This document shows, in pieces, positions 9,683 through 22,963 of a stretch of 64,000 bases of DNA; within the stretch, counting starts at the first letter, position 1; every line of letters begins with the position of its first letter. Made by a program: the position numbers and the translations under genes. The notes below the pieces were generated by a model that worked only from the letters and a program-made list of their open reading frames with translations, was not told the DNA's origin and did not search any database. This DNA comes from Pachypanchax playfairii (lineage: Eukaryota; Chordata; Actinopteri; Cyprinodontiformes; Aplocheilidae). The stretch covers positions 6,431,570 through 6,495,569 of the forward strand of contig SSNP01000013.1 of the NCBI GenBank assembly GCA_006937955.1, given 5' to 3'.

Positions 9683-12600
9683 TTACGCCTTGCCCTCCTC
9701 TACTTTGACAGCCTGGGGTTTGATGGCTCCCGTACGTGCTGGTTTGGTTTGACCCGCGGAGGCTAGAGGATCCGGGAGTTTGCTGGTCAAGCCCCCGGGT
9801 GGCGATTTGCCCTCCCCCACTGCCTTGCGCACTTCTCGTAATGCTTTACTCTAAACAAAGAAAAAAAACAGACAGATTTACTAAAACCTGGTGTCCTGAT
9901 CAACAAGCCACACACTCATGCACACGTATTTACTCCAGGACTGAGACTGTGCCTGAAACATCAAACATCTCAAACCACACCCTCCATCCAAAACATCTCA
10001 AATTTCATCTGAGTGGGCGGGGCTAAATCTACAGCAGAATATTGACATGTAGATTCGTCGAGGACTGGATGGACTGTGTTGGGGCAGGTCAGACGATTTA
10101 TGTGTGCGTTACAGGAATTTCATGTTTGACGATGAGACGTCAAACTTTGAGATCAAGCCACGCCCACATACCATGACAAAAACTCAAGCTGTTTGATAAC
10201 ATCTAATCCCCCATTAACTTAATGCCTCACTGACAGAAGCTAATGCTTCTCTGTTAATGATCCACGATGACCAATTTCCCAGTCAGGTTTAGTACATACA
10301 GCTGAGCGTTTTAAATCTATAGCTGCAACAAATTCCACAGCTGTACGCCAAACTTACGTTGATGGCAAATAAGAATCTGTGACGTGTTTTAATTTGTTGC
10401 ATCACACATGAATTTTTTTTCAGCTGATGCAGCTCTGAATGGGCTGGTGTCTGATTTGATCTCTGAACATGTATAAATATCTTCTCTTATTATCTTAAGG
10501 CAGAAATATTCTGCCATCTTGTCTATTTTTTTTTTTTTAATAAAAAGAAAAATCTATCAACTTTCTCTCCTTTACAACTTCTGCCATGACACAAAAGAGA
10601 AGCTTCTAAAACAGGTGACATTTAAAACTCTTGCTTACTGTTAATGTGTATAAAAACATTAATGAACGTTGGGTTTGATGAATCCCACTAAAGAGCACGA
10701 GAATCAGATGAATAATAATAAACAGTTGCATTTCTATAGATTTTACTGGTCAGGTCTATGTAAGTTTTTATTAAAGTGTTTCAAAGTATCTTTTATGCTA
10801 TTATTTACTCTTCAGACCAAAATTAACATTAATATTAACACAACAAAACTACTATCATAAAATGTGACAATTCATTTCGACAAAAATATTTAAAGAGAAA
10901 AAGAAAATGGATGAAATTAAATTACCTATGGTTACAGAGGGTGGCTCACCTTCATGCCATCCTCTGGCCCTTTGATTGGGGGCTCAGGGACTGAAGGAGG
11001 GGTGGAATGGGAAGGGTCACGGCCAGGGTTGGGGTAAGGGGGGGAGCGAATGATGACAGGCTTGTTGACCTGCATGACAGGTCTCTGAATGGGGTTGGGG
11101 AAAGGACCGGTGGTGGGGGGGCGCATGTGCATTACCATACTGCCTTGAGAAGGAGGCACCTGTTGGACAAAAGAAGATGGAATGAGGGGGGGGCAAAATT
11201 TAAATCATTATTATGCAACAACTCAAATAAAGAAACACTTTGTTAAAGTTATTTTAATAGTACAAAGTTTATCCTGATATGTTTTAAAGATGGCCGACAA
11301 AACATTCTTTACAGCTTAGAATAAAAAACACAACTGCATGAAAGTCCAGGTCCAAATATAACGTGGAACACACCTGCTGAGCGAAATGAGAAGGCAGAGG
11401 TCCCACCGGCCCACCAGGCTTTCCACTAGGGCTCACAGATCCAGGTCTGAGGAGCAAAAAAAAAAAAAAAGAGTACAAATTTCACATATTTCTAGTTACT
11501 ACAGCAGACATTGTGACGTTTTCATCCTGAATCCAATCTAAACTTTATTTTATTTATTCCAACTACCTGTAGGAGGCTCCAGATAAGCCTGGAGAATGGT
11601 TGGGCTTTTCAGAGAACTGGAAACCTTTGATTTCCATCTGCGAACCCTAAAAACGAGACAAGACAAACAGTTATTAGATAAATAACTGTGGACAGTGAGT
11701 ACGAGTGTAAAACCTGTAGGATTCAGCACATTGAACATAACTCACCTCTCTGCTGCCACTCAGCACAGCAGGCTGCGACCCTGGTGGTAGCATGCGACGC
11801 GGTGCTCCCACTGACAGGTTCTGGCCCTGTTGCAGCTGGATTGACTGAGGGAGAATAAGCTGCTGAGCTGAACTGTAGCGCAGCTGGGAACCAGGAAGAG
11901 GCATGGTGACCTGTTCAATCAAACAGCTCACTGTTAATATCATCTGTGTTCAGGATTCTAGTTAGAGGTTAAAATTATCAAATTTAAGCTCTTAAATATT
12001 GGGTTCACCTGAATGAGCTGAGAGTCCATCAGCTGGGAAGAACCCATACTGGGTCCCTGGTTCATCTGACTGTCATAGACCAACTGCTGGCTGCCATTCA
12101 TTGGTTGATAGTGTGAGCCTGACTGTGGCTTCACTATGTCTGATGGCTGCATGCCTGGAAAGGGTGAGTAGGGGCCCTTCAGAGGGCCCCCACCAGACAG
12201 CACCATGGGACTGGGCTGTGACAGGTTGGGGTGCATGTAAACCTGGGACCTGAAATCAGTTTCATACCATATAAATAAACAAAAAAAAACAAAACAAAGA
12301 ATTTGAGACAGACAGTATTTTCAACAAATAAAACATCTTTACATAAAGTGAGTGGCTCGTACCTGAAGGGGGGGATGGAATTGAACATCTCCTGGGACTG
12401 AGAGACAGGTAGACCTCCTCGAAGACCCAGCTGAGCCTGAGCCTGAAGAGATGTGTGTAAAGAGATGGGAATCTGCTGGGCTGCAGGTGCCTGGATGGAT
12501 AATGATGAACATTAAGACTATCTGCTGATTAAACTAATTTAATGTAAATGTCTTTTTCTACCTGTGGATAGGTCTGCTGCGTCATGGTGGGAGGCACAAG

Positions 12601-15600
12601 GCGTGGCTGACTTTGAAAAACATGGCCGTCCATATACAGAGGGGGAATGGGATTACCTACGTCAGGGAGAGGAACAGAAAAACCTTTAGCTTGTTTCCTC
12701 AAGAGTGAGAATTTATCAGAGGAGAAACGTTAACATACCTTGAATGGACATGGAAGGTGCCACTGATGCAACAGGCATGGGAGGCATGGAAACTCCAAAA
12801 GAACTGTAACTGACACCAGTGGATGAACCAGCACTGCAGGGAGGTTGAGCACCTGATGCCCCCCCACCAGGGGAGCCTTGCTCGGGAAGGGACTGTGAAT
12901 TCTCCCATGCTTTGCGCGCCGATTCCATCTGAGGAGAAACATATTTAAATGAACATGGCTCAACTTTTACAACTCTGCAAAACTGTCCTTGTAAAAATGA
13001 AGGTAACGCATCAATAAGTTTGTTTTTTGTTAAATACCTTGAGACTGAGGTCAACACTGGGGAAGATCGTGTTGAGGTTAATGCCAGCCTGCAGGTGGGT
13101 GGATCGTAACATAGGAATACTCTGATTTAGAGACGTCTGTTTGTGGAGAGGGAAAAAGTTTTGGATTGAACAGCTGTACAGCAGCAAAACTTGAAAGTTT
13201 AAAGGTTTTATGCATTTAGAAGAAACATCAGAATCACTCACATCGGTGGTAAGTGGATCCTGAAGCTTGTTAACTGGATCAGAAACGGGCACTTGGGTAG
13301 AGCCCGGTGGGAGACTAAAATCAGAGTCTTTGGCACTGACACCGAACTCGATAGGAGGCACCGGCAGCACAGTGTCCACGTGCAGATCCACACCATTGAC
13401 TGGTGTGATTGGTCCACTCTCCAGCCTGTCAACACCTTCTGAGCCCTTACGATGTTTCAGGGAACGTTCATTTCCAATGGGTCCTGGTTTGTGTTGTTCT
13501 TTACTCTGCTCTGGACTGGCATCTGAATCCTGAAACAGGAAAAAAGAACAAATCTTTCAAGTTTCTCAAAGCATAAAAACAATTTAACATGGAACATATT
13601 TAATTTATCAAATGACACTACCTCAGAGTTGGGTTCACTCCCGTTGTAAGACACTTGTTTGGTCCATGAGTCTCCTCCTGAAGACTGCACTGAAAGAGCT
13701 ACAAAAACAAACACCACTTGGCTTAATATGACATTTTTATGTTAAACACTCTTAGTTTCTATTTTAAATAACATGAAAACTGGCTGATAGTACCTGAGCT
13801 GTTGGTCTCCCAGATTTCAGTTCCCAGATTGTTAGAAGAAATGGTATCCTCGGGTTGTTCAAGGCCTATACTTCCCTGCTTTTTGACAAAGCGTGGCGGC
13901 ATCTTGGAAGTGACCGTCCTGTTTTTCATTGGCATCTAAAGATGGTATAAAACACGTCTTTAAGTCTCAGCATAACGACTAGTGATGCCTGATCAATTTA
14001 TTTAGCAGATTTCTCTGAGCAGTCAGTTTTTAGAATATATAAAGATCCTGAATCTTTGCATATAATGTAGACTTTTGTATCGTAATTTGTAAATTCTATT
14101 GTTTAAATTGTATATAGGTTTGGTTGTATTTGACTTACAGCAGATCCTTGTTCTTTCCTCCGTCTCTCATCTTCCTGTGGACGTCTTTGCTTTTTGGACA
14201 AGGCATCCTGATATCCGTCCTGACTGGAGCTTTGCCCCCCCGTCTCACCATCAACTAGAATACAGGAGGGCCGTCATCAATGGATATAAAACTGTTTTGT
14301 TCAACATTATTTATATCTGTGTAAATTTATGAGTCAGCATTAATTTCTATAAAAATCTATCATCCAAATGGGATACTGTACTTTACAAATTCAGCTGTTT
14401 GAATTTAATACAATTATTTCCATAAAACATCTGAGATAACATCATGATGTTGGACTCACTGGAGTAGCCGCTGAGCTCGTACTGGGACAGAGGTTCAGTA
14501 ATGTCCGACTTCATGGGTCCTGCTTTCAGCTCCTTGTCTAGTTTCTTCCCTGAGGGCTCAGTGGACTCTCTGTCATCTGTAGGAGGGTCTAGACTGTAAA
14601 CTGGACCAGAATCATCTGGGCTCCTGCTGAAGACAAGATTTTTTTTTTTTTGAAAGGACAAGGATGTTTTAATTACGTGTGATATTTTTCATTTTTAAAT
14701 AACAAAACAAAAAACAAGGATAGCAATGATGTCACTGTGGTTAGGTCATAAATTAATATTGTGAGAAGTTTTTTTAGTTATTGGAATTCCAAAAACAAAA
14801 TTATAACAATAAATAAATAAAAAACGCTACTCTGGTTTCACCTTTTAGAACAAGTCCCTCCGTTCTGCCAGCTGTCACTCCGGTTAGACGATGAGGTGGA
14901 GGGATTATCAGGTGTGCGTACCATCTTGCTAGTTTCCAGGAGCGATGGCTCTCCTTTCCGGTTATGTCGCTCCACCAGAGGTCTCTGACTGGAGAAGCTT
15001 CTCTTTGAAAGTTCCCTCTTCTCACCGGATCCTGGTTCACTGTGGCCAGAATCTGAGGGAACGTCTACATGTCCTTGTGCAGTCATGCTTCCACTTCGTT
15101 TCTCTCTCCAGTCAAAGTCACTGGTGTCCGATCCGGTCTCCCACTCCTCTGTGGGACCATGCTGACTGGAACGTCCAGAAAAGTGACCGCTGGGCCAGTG
15201 GTCTTCCCCGCTGCCTTTGGAGCGGCCTGTCCAGGGATTTGCAAAGTCTCCATTTATGTATTCATCGCTTGTCCACTGGTTTGAACCAGGCTCCCGTTCT
15301 TGTCGAAGACGACGGAAGCGGGGAGGTTTGTCTTGACGTGGTGGACGCCGCCTCCGTAACATCTGCCTGTCGGGGTTCCCGCTCTCAAAGTAGTATTCTC
15401 CTTCACGATCTTCAGGGCCATTTTCCATGAAGGAGCCAGTAAATTTAGGAGCATATTTGAGAGGATCGCGTTCAACTGGAGTTCTGCGAGAATATGTCAT
15501 CTCAGCTCCGGGACCATAACCGTTTTCTTGCACTGAGCCACTGTTGCCACTAAACTGAGCCCCTCGGCCCCTCCACGTAACGTCCCTAGATCCTCCAAAG

Positions 15601-18600
15601 CTTCTATTATAGCTACTACTGGTGTTCAGCCTGGGAGGGAGAACACGCCCTCCAAATCCTCTGGCCTTGCCCTTTTCTCTGGAGTCTGACAATGTCTGGT
15701 CATCTGTGTACACCTTGTTGGATCTCCAAGAGTCTCTATCAGCCTTACGAACTTCTCCAGACTCGGTGTAACCTTCTCCTCCATTCTCAGTTCCTTTCTG
15801 GCGGCGTCTCTTGGGAAGTTCCTCATACTCAGATGCTTCACTCAAGGTCTCGCTGACGTTTCGTCTGCGAGGTTTGCCCCTCTGATACTCATCGACCTTT
15901 ACAAGGTCCCTGGGTGGTGCTCGACCTCTGCCTGCCCTCTGCACACAACTGCTGTTATTGTTATTATAAGCCCCTCTGACATTATCACCACCTCGACCTC
16001 CACGTGTTCCACCTCGAGAACCAAATTCCCTAAAGCCTCGGTTACGACCCCTACCTGTCCCCCTGACCGAACCAAACGCCTGTTCTTCATCAATGAAGAT
16101 CCAGTTATTGCGCCGTGGTGCCTGAGCGTCACGGCTTTCCAGATTATCTCGGGACATCTGGCTCTTTCCCCCTCCCCAGGTGTTTTCCTTGGGGAAGTCA
16201 TCACTGTGGGTGCTATGAGGTCTGTCAGCTTTGACAGGAGCTGGTGAATGACGCTGCCTCTCTTCAGGCTGTTTCTCAGCAACGGGCGAAGGTGGACGTC
16301 TACTGCTGATGGGCAGGTTATCCTTCTTTAAGTCATAGACATTAGTAAGAACTTCTTTCTCCAGTCGGTAAGGAACGGGTTTCTCTTCAGGTTCAGATTT
16401 AGGTTTTTCATTCTCTTTGTCTTCCAGTTTGAGAGCTTTAAGAACTGGTTTCTTGATGGGACCGGTTCTGCGAATCAATGTGCGGCTGCTAGACTCAGAC
16501 GGCTGGCTGACACTACTGCTGGAACTGGAACTGGCCTCGGACCACTGGCTCTGGGAATTAAGACTTCCATCTTGTTTTTGGCCTCCATCTCTCTTCCAGT
16601 TCTCCTTGGAGTTCTCCAAAGACTCACTGTGAGATTCGAGACCATCTTTTAAGTGTTTGTCTCTGAAGTCTTGTTTTGTGTATTCACTCTCTGAAAAACT
16701 CTGAGAGAGGCTCTGAGGAGTGATGAGGAGGCCTTGGTCATGGTGTTTGTGTTCGTTCTCTGAGCCTCGGCTCTGGTAACCATGATGGGTGAGATCTTCT
16801 TGAGTGTGTCTCGAGGACTCACTGGTTCGTTCTTCATAAGTGTCCAGCTGAGAAGAGGCGTCACCTCTGTGGAAATTTTAAAGAACAAAAGGACTTAAAA
16901 CAACTAAAGATAAATAGGTAGGAACATTGTAACCAATCATGACCAAATTCAGAATTATTCAATTAGTCTACAGTTTTCAGGATTTTTTTAAAATATAAGA
17001 GGTTTTACTAATTAATTTAAGAATTTGCAACTAACCTGTCACCAGACGGGCCCCGATCTGAGGTGTCATGCTGTCTCTGGTAAGGTGGAGTGAAGCTGCG
17101 TAATGGGTAGCCATCTTGGCTCCACGCTGAATAAGACTCAGCAGATGGGGCTTGTCTGTCTTGGTGCAGCTTTGAATGACATTCTTCATCTGAACCAGAA
17201 CTGTTTAGGTGGTCTTGATGCATGACAGGTTTTACCATCCCTGGGATCAAACAAATATATTTAGATTCAACACTTAGTTGGGAAACTCCTGACAATTTCC
17301 TTTCCAATATGATCTTAATTTAAACAGTGACTCTAATTACCTGTGTTGTTACTCTAAACCTCAGTGACCCGTAGCTGATTTTTAATTAGACTGATCGTGC
17401 TACTGATGCACTACTTAGGATCAATCATCTGGAAGGACACAGCTTACCTGAAGAGTGAACAGAACCAGAGTAGTAGTCCACAGGAGATTGCCCTTGTGCC
17501 ATGCGGGGATCCATAAAGGGTGGCATCATCATCCAGCGGGGATCAAACCCAAGCACAGGTGGGGGATAATAACCCCGCCGAGTGTGGCTTGAGCCTGAAG
17601 GAGGAGGGTGACCTGACTGCTGCCAATGCTGCATATTGAGCAGTGAATCCTGTTGAGAGCACAAAACATGTTGAAGAAACTCAAAAAAAGCATTTACAAC
17701 AAATCCATATAATTAGGACTCAATGGGTCAAAATGGCAAACAGCTGATTCTGACCTGCTGCTGGTGGTGGTGCTGTGGCTGCTTCTGAAAGCGGGGTGCA
17801 ACTGGTTTGGTGGGTTGGCGTCCCCTATAGTCTTCTGAGGGAGAGGAGGGCTCTTGGCCATGATCCTCACTGTTGCGGTGGGTTGAGAAGTAAGACTCTT
17901 CACGATAACCACCAGGGGAGCTGACTGGTACAAACTCGCTTCCCTCTGGAAATTCAAAAAGTCCTTAAAAATGATAATTTATAGATTTATAAAATATAAA
18001 CTGTATGTAGTGAGAAAGACTAGCTTCATTTATAATGTGTTTGTACCTTTTGTGCTGTAATTTTCATTTTGGACTTTACTCGGTTCTCGATTCGAAAAAA
18101 GTGAGACCTCTTTGCTTTCTGCCTCTTTGGGGCCATCGTCTGTCCTGGACGTCTGCCTTTCAGTCTTCCCAAACTTCTCGTCCAACTTTTTGAGTTTTTC
18201 AGCACATGCGGCGAGTCGTTCTTCACGAGCTCGTCGCTCTTCCTCCTCTCTCCGTCTACGGGCTCTCTCAACAGCCTCAGAAAGCTCAGGCGACACATAT
18301 TTTCCTCTCGCTGGAGCCTGACTCTGAGACAGACGCTGGTGATCATCCAAGTCAACTGGTGGCTCACTGTGGGTCTTCAGCAGAACCTAGAAGTGATACG
18401 CAGGCCGTTAAACGAGGATTTCTGGGGGCTTTATGTGGGTTTCATTCTTTACAGCAACTATAAGAACATTTTTTATTGAAAGACTTGCTTTCATTATATC
18501 ATCACATGAAAAGCAAAAACACGGTAAGTACGTTTTTCAGAAATATGTTACTATGGTTACAGAAAAGTAATGTCCTTCAATCCACAAAAGAAGCTTCATT

Positions 18601-21600
18601 TCAGAGCATTTAAAGACGCACTGATAATTTTATGTAAGCTATTGAGAGCTCAGCAGTCAGAGGAATTAAAGAGGAAGAGATGTTTCACAGGTTAAAGTAT
18701 TTCTAACCTCTAAAGAGGAAGATGAAAGTGATAAACACTGCTCAGCGTGTAATTACCTGGCTGTCAGTAGAGAGATATCTGCCGTTTGACTTCCTGGGAG
18801 GCTCGTGGTGGTGATGCTGATAGGAATAACTTTCCTCTGGGGTGTCCTGAGGGTAAGAAGCTTCCCCTGAACTAAGAGAGGATTGGCAGTCCCGCTGGTT
18901 GTCTCTGTCCCAATCAGTCCTAAAAAGGAACAATTAAACCAAAAAACTCAAACAAAACAGACGATAAATCAGATCATTTATGAGCAGTACAATAAGAGCT
19001 CATACCAAATTTTGTTTTTATCACTTGTAGAGTGTTCCTCTTCGTCATCACTGAACTTAAGCTTCTCACTGTAGTCAACTTCTTCATGAAGTCCTATTAA
19101 AAAAATAATTTCAAAATATTTATTATATATATATTATACATTATGCATACTATACATTATATATTATATGACATAAACAGCATGTAACACTAACTTGTAC
19201 ACAAACAAGGCTGTGCTGGCACGGCACTACAACTCTGGGGAATAAAAACTTGCTAACTAATTTGAACACATCGTTCAGTTTAATCACTATAGACATGTAT
19301 ATGGGAAAAATATTGTTTGAGAAAAGGATCTTGAGTAGTGAAGTGAAGGTCTTAATGTGTGAGCTGTTAATATGAAGAAATGGCTGTATGTAATCACACA
19401 AGAACAAGAAAACACTGACCAGCCCATCCATCCTCACAGTCATTATCAAGATCATCAAGATCCTTCAGATCTTCAGGGTTAATGATGGCAGGTCTTTGGG
19501 ATCTGTCACCAGGCCTGCGGATGGGCTGAGAAGAGGACCGAGGCTGCACACGGACAAAACGGGTCTCTCTTCTAGTTTCACCGCTTCAATCACAAAAAGA
19601 ACAAATTAAAAACCGCTTTCAAAGACAAGATGAATTCATCAAATATTTTCTTACTGTACTTACTTAACAAGTTCGGGTTTGGCATAATTTTGCCTAAAAG
19701 TGGGTTTGCTGTCAAATCGAACTGGGGCTGCTGCAGTAGTGGAAACACCATCTGGGCCAGTAGCTTCCCGAGTCTCTTTAGAGCACATCTAAAAACAGCA
19801 GGATCACACGTTGATCACATCAGAAATCTCTAAGCAGGAAATAAATGGGGTTTTGTCCTCATTAGAACATTTAGCACTCACAAAAGCAGGCAACATATCA
19901 TGGTAGACAGCAGCTGAAGTGTGATGAAGCTGATACTGCAGGGCAGTAGGGACGGCTGGTCTGCGTACAGGCTGGGCGGGTCGGAGTGAAGGCTCCTTGG
20001 AGTCAGTGCTCGGTGACTGAACTGTTGTGACACTGGATGATGTGGTGCCAGTGGAAGAGGAGGGATGAGATGAGGCTGGAGGGGTTCCAGTCTCACCCTG
20101 GGCAGTGACCTTTCCTTCAGGATCAGCTGGCAGGCTAAGGGTCAGGGATGAGGGCTGAAGGTTCCTGCCACCACCTTCCCTCCAGCTTGTCACATCTTAA
20201 AGTAGAAACAGAAAAATCCTCTATAACTAACAAAATATAAACAGCAATCCCATTCTTCTGCTTCAACTTGGCAAAGGAATAATCCATGTGTTATAAAACA
20301 CAAAATAAGGTTGTAGTTAACCAACACTTCGATAAAATCTTATTTCACTTTCTAAACAAGTTGTAATTTAGGCGAGCTTGAAAGACACATTTCCTCCCTA
20401 ACAGGTTTCTTATGTTTTGCTTTTCTTTTCTAAATGTTTCAGATAAAAAAAACAACTTGGGACTGCATGAATCATCGAGTGCCACTTTCTGAAGAACAGA
20501 TGAGAAACAAACTCATCTGTCAGTCTGAAAAAGGTTACAAAGGGTTTTGATAGGCTGATTACTCCAGGGTAGGTTCAACACTGGTCCAGGTTTTCTCTAT
20601 TTGTGGATAATAGGTTTCACTTAAAAATGTCTGGATCACTTTCCTGTCAGCTTTCAAAAACCCTCCAGTTTTCTTTTCCATCTGCCCATTCTGGTGTAAA
20701 CAAGAACTGGAGGTTTTATGTACCAGTGCAACCACAAATTCTGCTCTCCACCAAGATTCTGAAGAGGAACATTCAGCCAACAATTCGTGACCTGAAGCTA
20801 ATTAATCGCAATTGAAGCAAACAAGCAAGTCCAACTCAGAATGCCCCGAAACCAAATCAAAGCTTTGGAGAAACCTGGTCAAAGTTGCTTGACTTTAAAC
20901 AGACTGTTTGTGTTAAAAGACCAATTCAAACTATTCTACAACAAAAGAGTGGGCTGAGATGCCTCCACAGAAATGTGAACATCTCGTCTTCAGTAACTAC
21001 AGTTGTTGCTGCCAATTGTAACTACCAGTTATTAGGTTTAGAGGGCAATTACTTACATAGAGCAGAGCTGTTTTGAGTCAGCTGTTTGTATTTACTGGTT
21101 ATCTTTTTCTGATCTAAAACATTTGTGTGACATTTCGGTGACGTACTTTGGGGGCGGAGGCTTGGTCCGGGCCCATACGACGGATCGAAGCCGCTTCTTT
21201 CCTTGCCAGCTCTGTCCTGTTCGCCAGCTGCCTTCAGGGTGGGAAATTCCTCGTGAGAGAAGGGCTGAAGTCGGTTTGAGACCCTTGAACCTGAGACGTC
21301 ATTGAAAAAAGATGGTTGATGAACTGCTGCAGAGGATTAGTTGCAACTCAAGTAATATTATTTTGTGGTTGTGAACGCTACAATGAAAGTACACCATGAG
21401 TTCTGCAGGTTACAGCCTGGCTAAATCCTGGATCAGAATAAACCTGTGATACAGTGTCTGAGGACATTTTCCAGGACAAATTGTCATTTCAGTCACTGTT
21501 TCTGTTTTGTTTGATAACAGAAAGTGACCGTGTAAACAGTTTGGTTAGAATTCAGCAGCGTACTCACTTCCTCTAAACAACAACAGAATGGAAACACTAA

Positions 21601-22900
21601 ACATTATCAATATTATTGTATCAATTTGCAGAAATAATTTATAAAATGATTGATAAAAAATTGGGAACTTTCACTAAGAATGTGTAATGACTCACCATCT
21701 GGCTCTACTGCCTTTCCATTTAGCTGGGCCCATTGCTTTGGTCCACCTGTGTTTGCGTTCTGTGGTAAAGAAGAAGGTTTAGGTTGTAATTCATTGTCTT
21801 GCAGCTCTCTAAGACAAAGAATGTTTTGGTTTTTTTTCCCCAATGAAATTACTGGGATTTTGTGCATTTTTCTAATGAAAGAAAAATGCAGCATTTCCTG
21901 CTTTTTGTTTTTTACTGTACTAGACTGTTAGTTGCCAAACAAAAACTGCTTCTCAAAAACAAAACAAGGTTAGGAGTAAATGCTACAAGTTCAACACAAC
22001 TATTGTGCACATGTACCCACACACACAGACTCACCTCCTGGTTGGCCACTGGTGAGGACTTCTGAAGATTGGAGACAGATTTCTGTAAAGCCAGCTGCGG
22101 CTGCAACTCCGGCAGCTGTGGCACTGATGCAGTGGAACTACAGATGAAGAAAACAAAAACAAACAGCTGTTTATTCTGTGACCTAATTTAAGACAAAACA
22201 GGAGAAAGAGTCACACTGAGTTGTTGTGATAGACCTGGGGAACAGCTGACTGCTTGTGAGCTCAAAGCTTTATTGTTTCCTCCTTAAAAAACAAGATGTC
22301 AACTCTTAAAACTGAAGCAGATCCATCAGAAAACATGTCACTGTTTCACCGAGTATAGGTGAACTTTTTACTCTTAAAAGTTTCAGACCACAGAATAAAT
22401 GATGAAACAAACAACTAGTTGGGTGAGAATTACAAGTAATGCAGCAGATTCACCTGAAACTAATTAAAATGAAAGAGCTGAATGAGTTGGTGAAAAGCGT
22501 TCTGTGGTACCTCTTTTGATCGGGTTGCTCCTGCTTGTTCGCCCATCCTGTTCCGTCTTTGGGCACTATAATCACGTTGGGATCGTTTCCTTTGTTTTCC
22601 GACTTCAAGCTCGGCAGATGAGCAGGTGGGGGCATGCGCCGGGCTGTGGCCACTTTGCCAAGACTCTGTAAGCCATGTCGCGGAACTACTGGAGGAGAGA
22701 GCAGATAGTAATAGCAGGGAATCAAATAAAACACATGATCAGAGAGTAAAGAGCTTATTTATTAAAACTGTACACAAAAACTCACCTGTATTTTTCTGAG
22801 TTTCTATTGATTTTCCCTTGTACTTGTCAAATAAGCTGAGTGAGGAATACTTGCTTTTCCCATCCTTGGACTTGGTTATTTGCCCCAAACGATCGGACAT
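9683..22900 (-). CDS. prrc2b: PRRC2B, proline-rich coiled-coil 2B (BAT2-like 1), complete
   Basis: PRRC2 proteins are large, disordered mRNA-associated proteins linked to translation initiation and stress granules (family knowledge). I read 30 coding exons, minus strand: 22786-22900, 22511-22688, 22035-22137, 21696-21759, 21147-21290, 19882-20195, 19664-19788, 19420-19583, 19006-19093, 18757-18919, 18047-18386, 17755-17945, 17448-17649, 17037-17240, 14842-16866, 14460-14626, 14139-14254, 13794-13935, 13622-13684, 13242-13529, 13038-13136, 12739-12928, 12562-12656, 12363-12490, 12009-12249, 11746-11910, 11577-11646, 11374-11456, 10950-11159, 9683-9850. The total is 6,645 nt, an exact multiple of 3, giving 2,214 aa (human about 2,229). 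The BAT2 N-terminal domain opens the protein: MSDRLGQITKSKDGKSKYSS, LQPFSHEEFPTLKAAGEQ, KLKFSDDEEE. A basic coiled coil (ERARRRREEEERRAREERL) follows in the eleventh exon, then the RG-rich giant exon. The end IKPQAVKVEEGKA matches the family. The start ATG is preceded by a non-coding exon. Confidence 0.96.
9851..10949. other. Last intron of PRRC2B (1.1 kb)
   Basis: AT-rich, with no recognised element. I searched by eye for a box C/D snoRNA, because PRRC2B introns host SNORD62 copies in human, and saw no convincing C/D box pair. Confidence 0.4.
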
Positions 22901-22963
22901 TTCGATGTAATGTCATCGAGTATGAAAATTTTTCTTTGCTCCTCTTCCCAGTGCCTTCTTATT
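22786..22963 (-). other. PRRC2B second exon: 5'UTR tail plus start codon
   Basis: A splice acceptor (TTTGCAG) lies just above 22,963 on the minus strand. The exon carries 63 untranslated bases, the ATG at 22,898-22,900 and the first 38 codons. This supports a non-coding first exon far upstream. Confidence 0.7.

Noticed and set aside
14945..15430. 161-codon plus-strand frame
   Set aside because: Antisense shadow of the PRRC2B giant exon.
9851..22510. Intronic SNORD62-type snoRNA in PRRC2B
   Set aside because: Human PRRC2B hosts these, but I found no C box / D box pair with flanking complementarity; a covariance search would be decisive.
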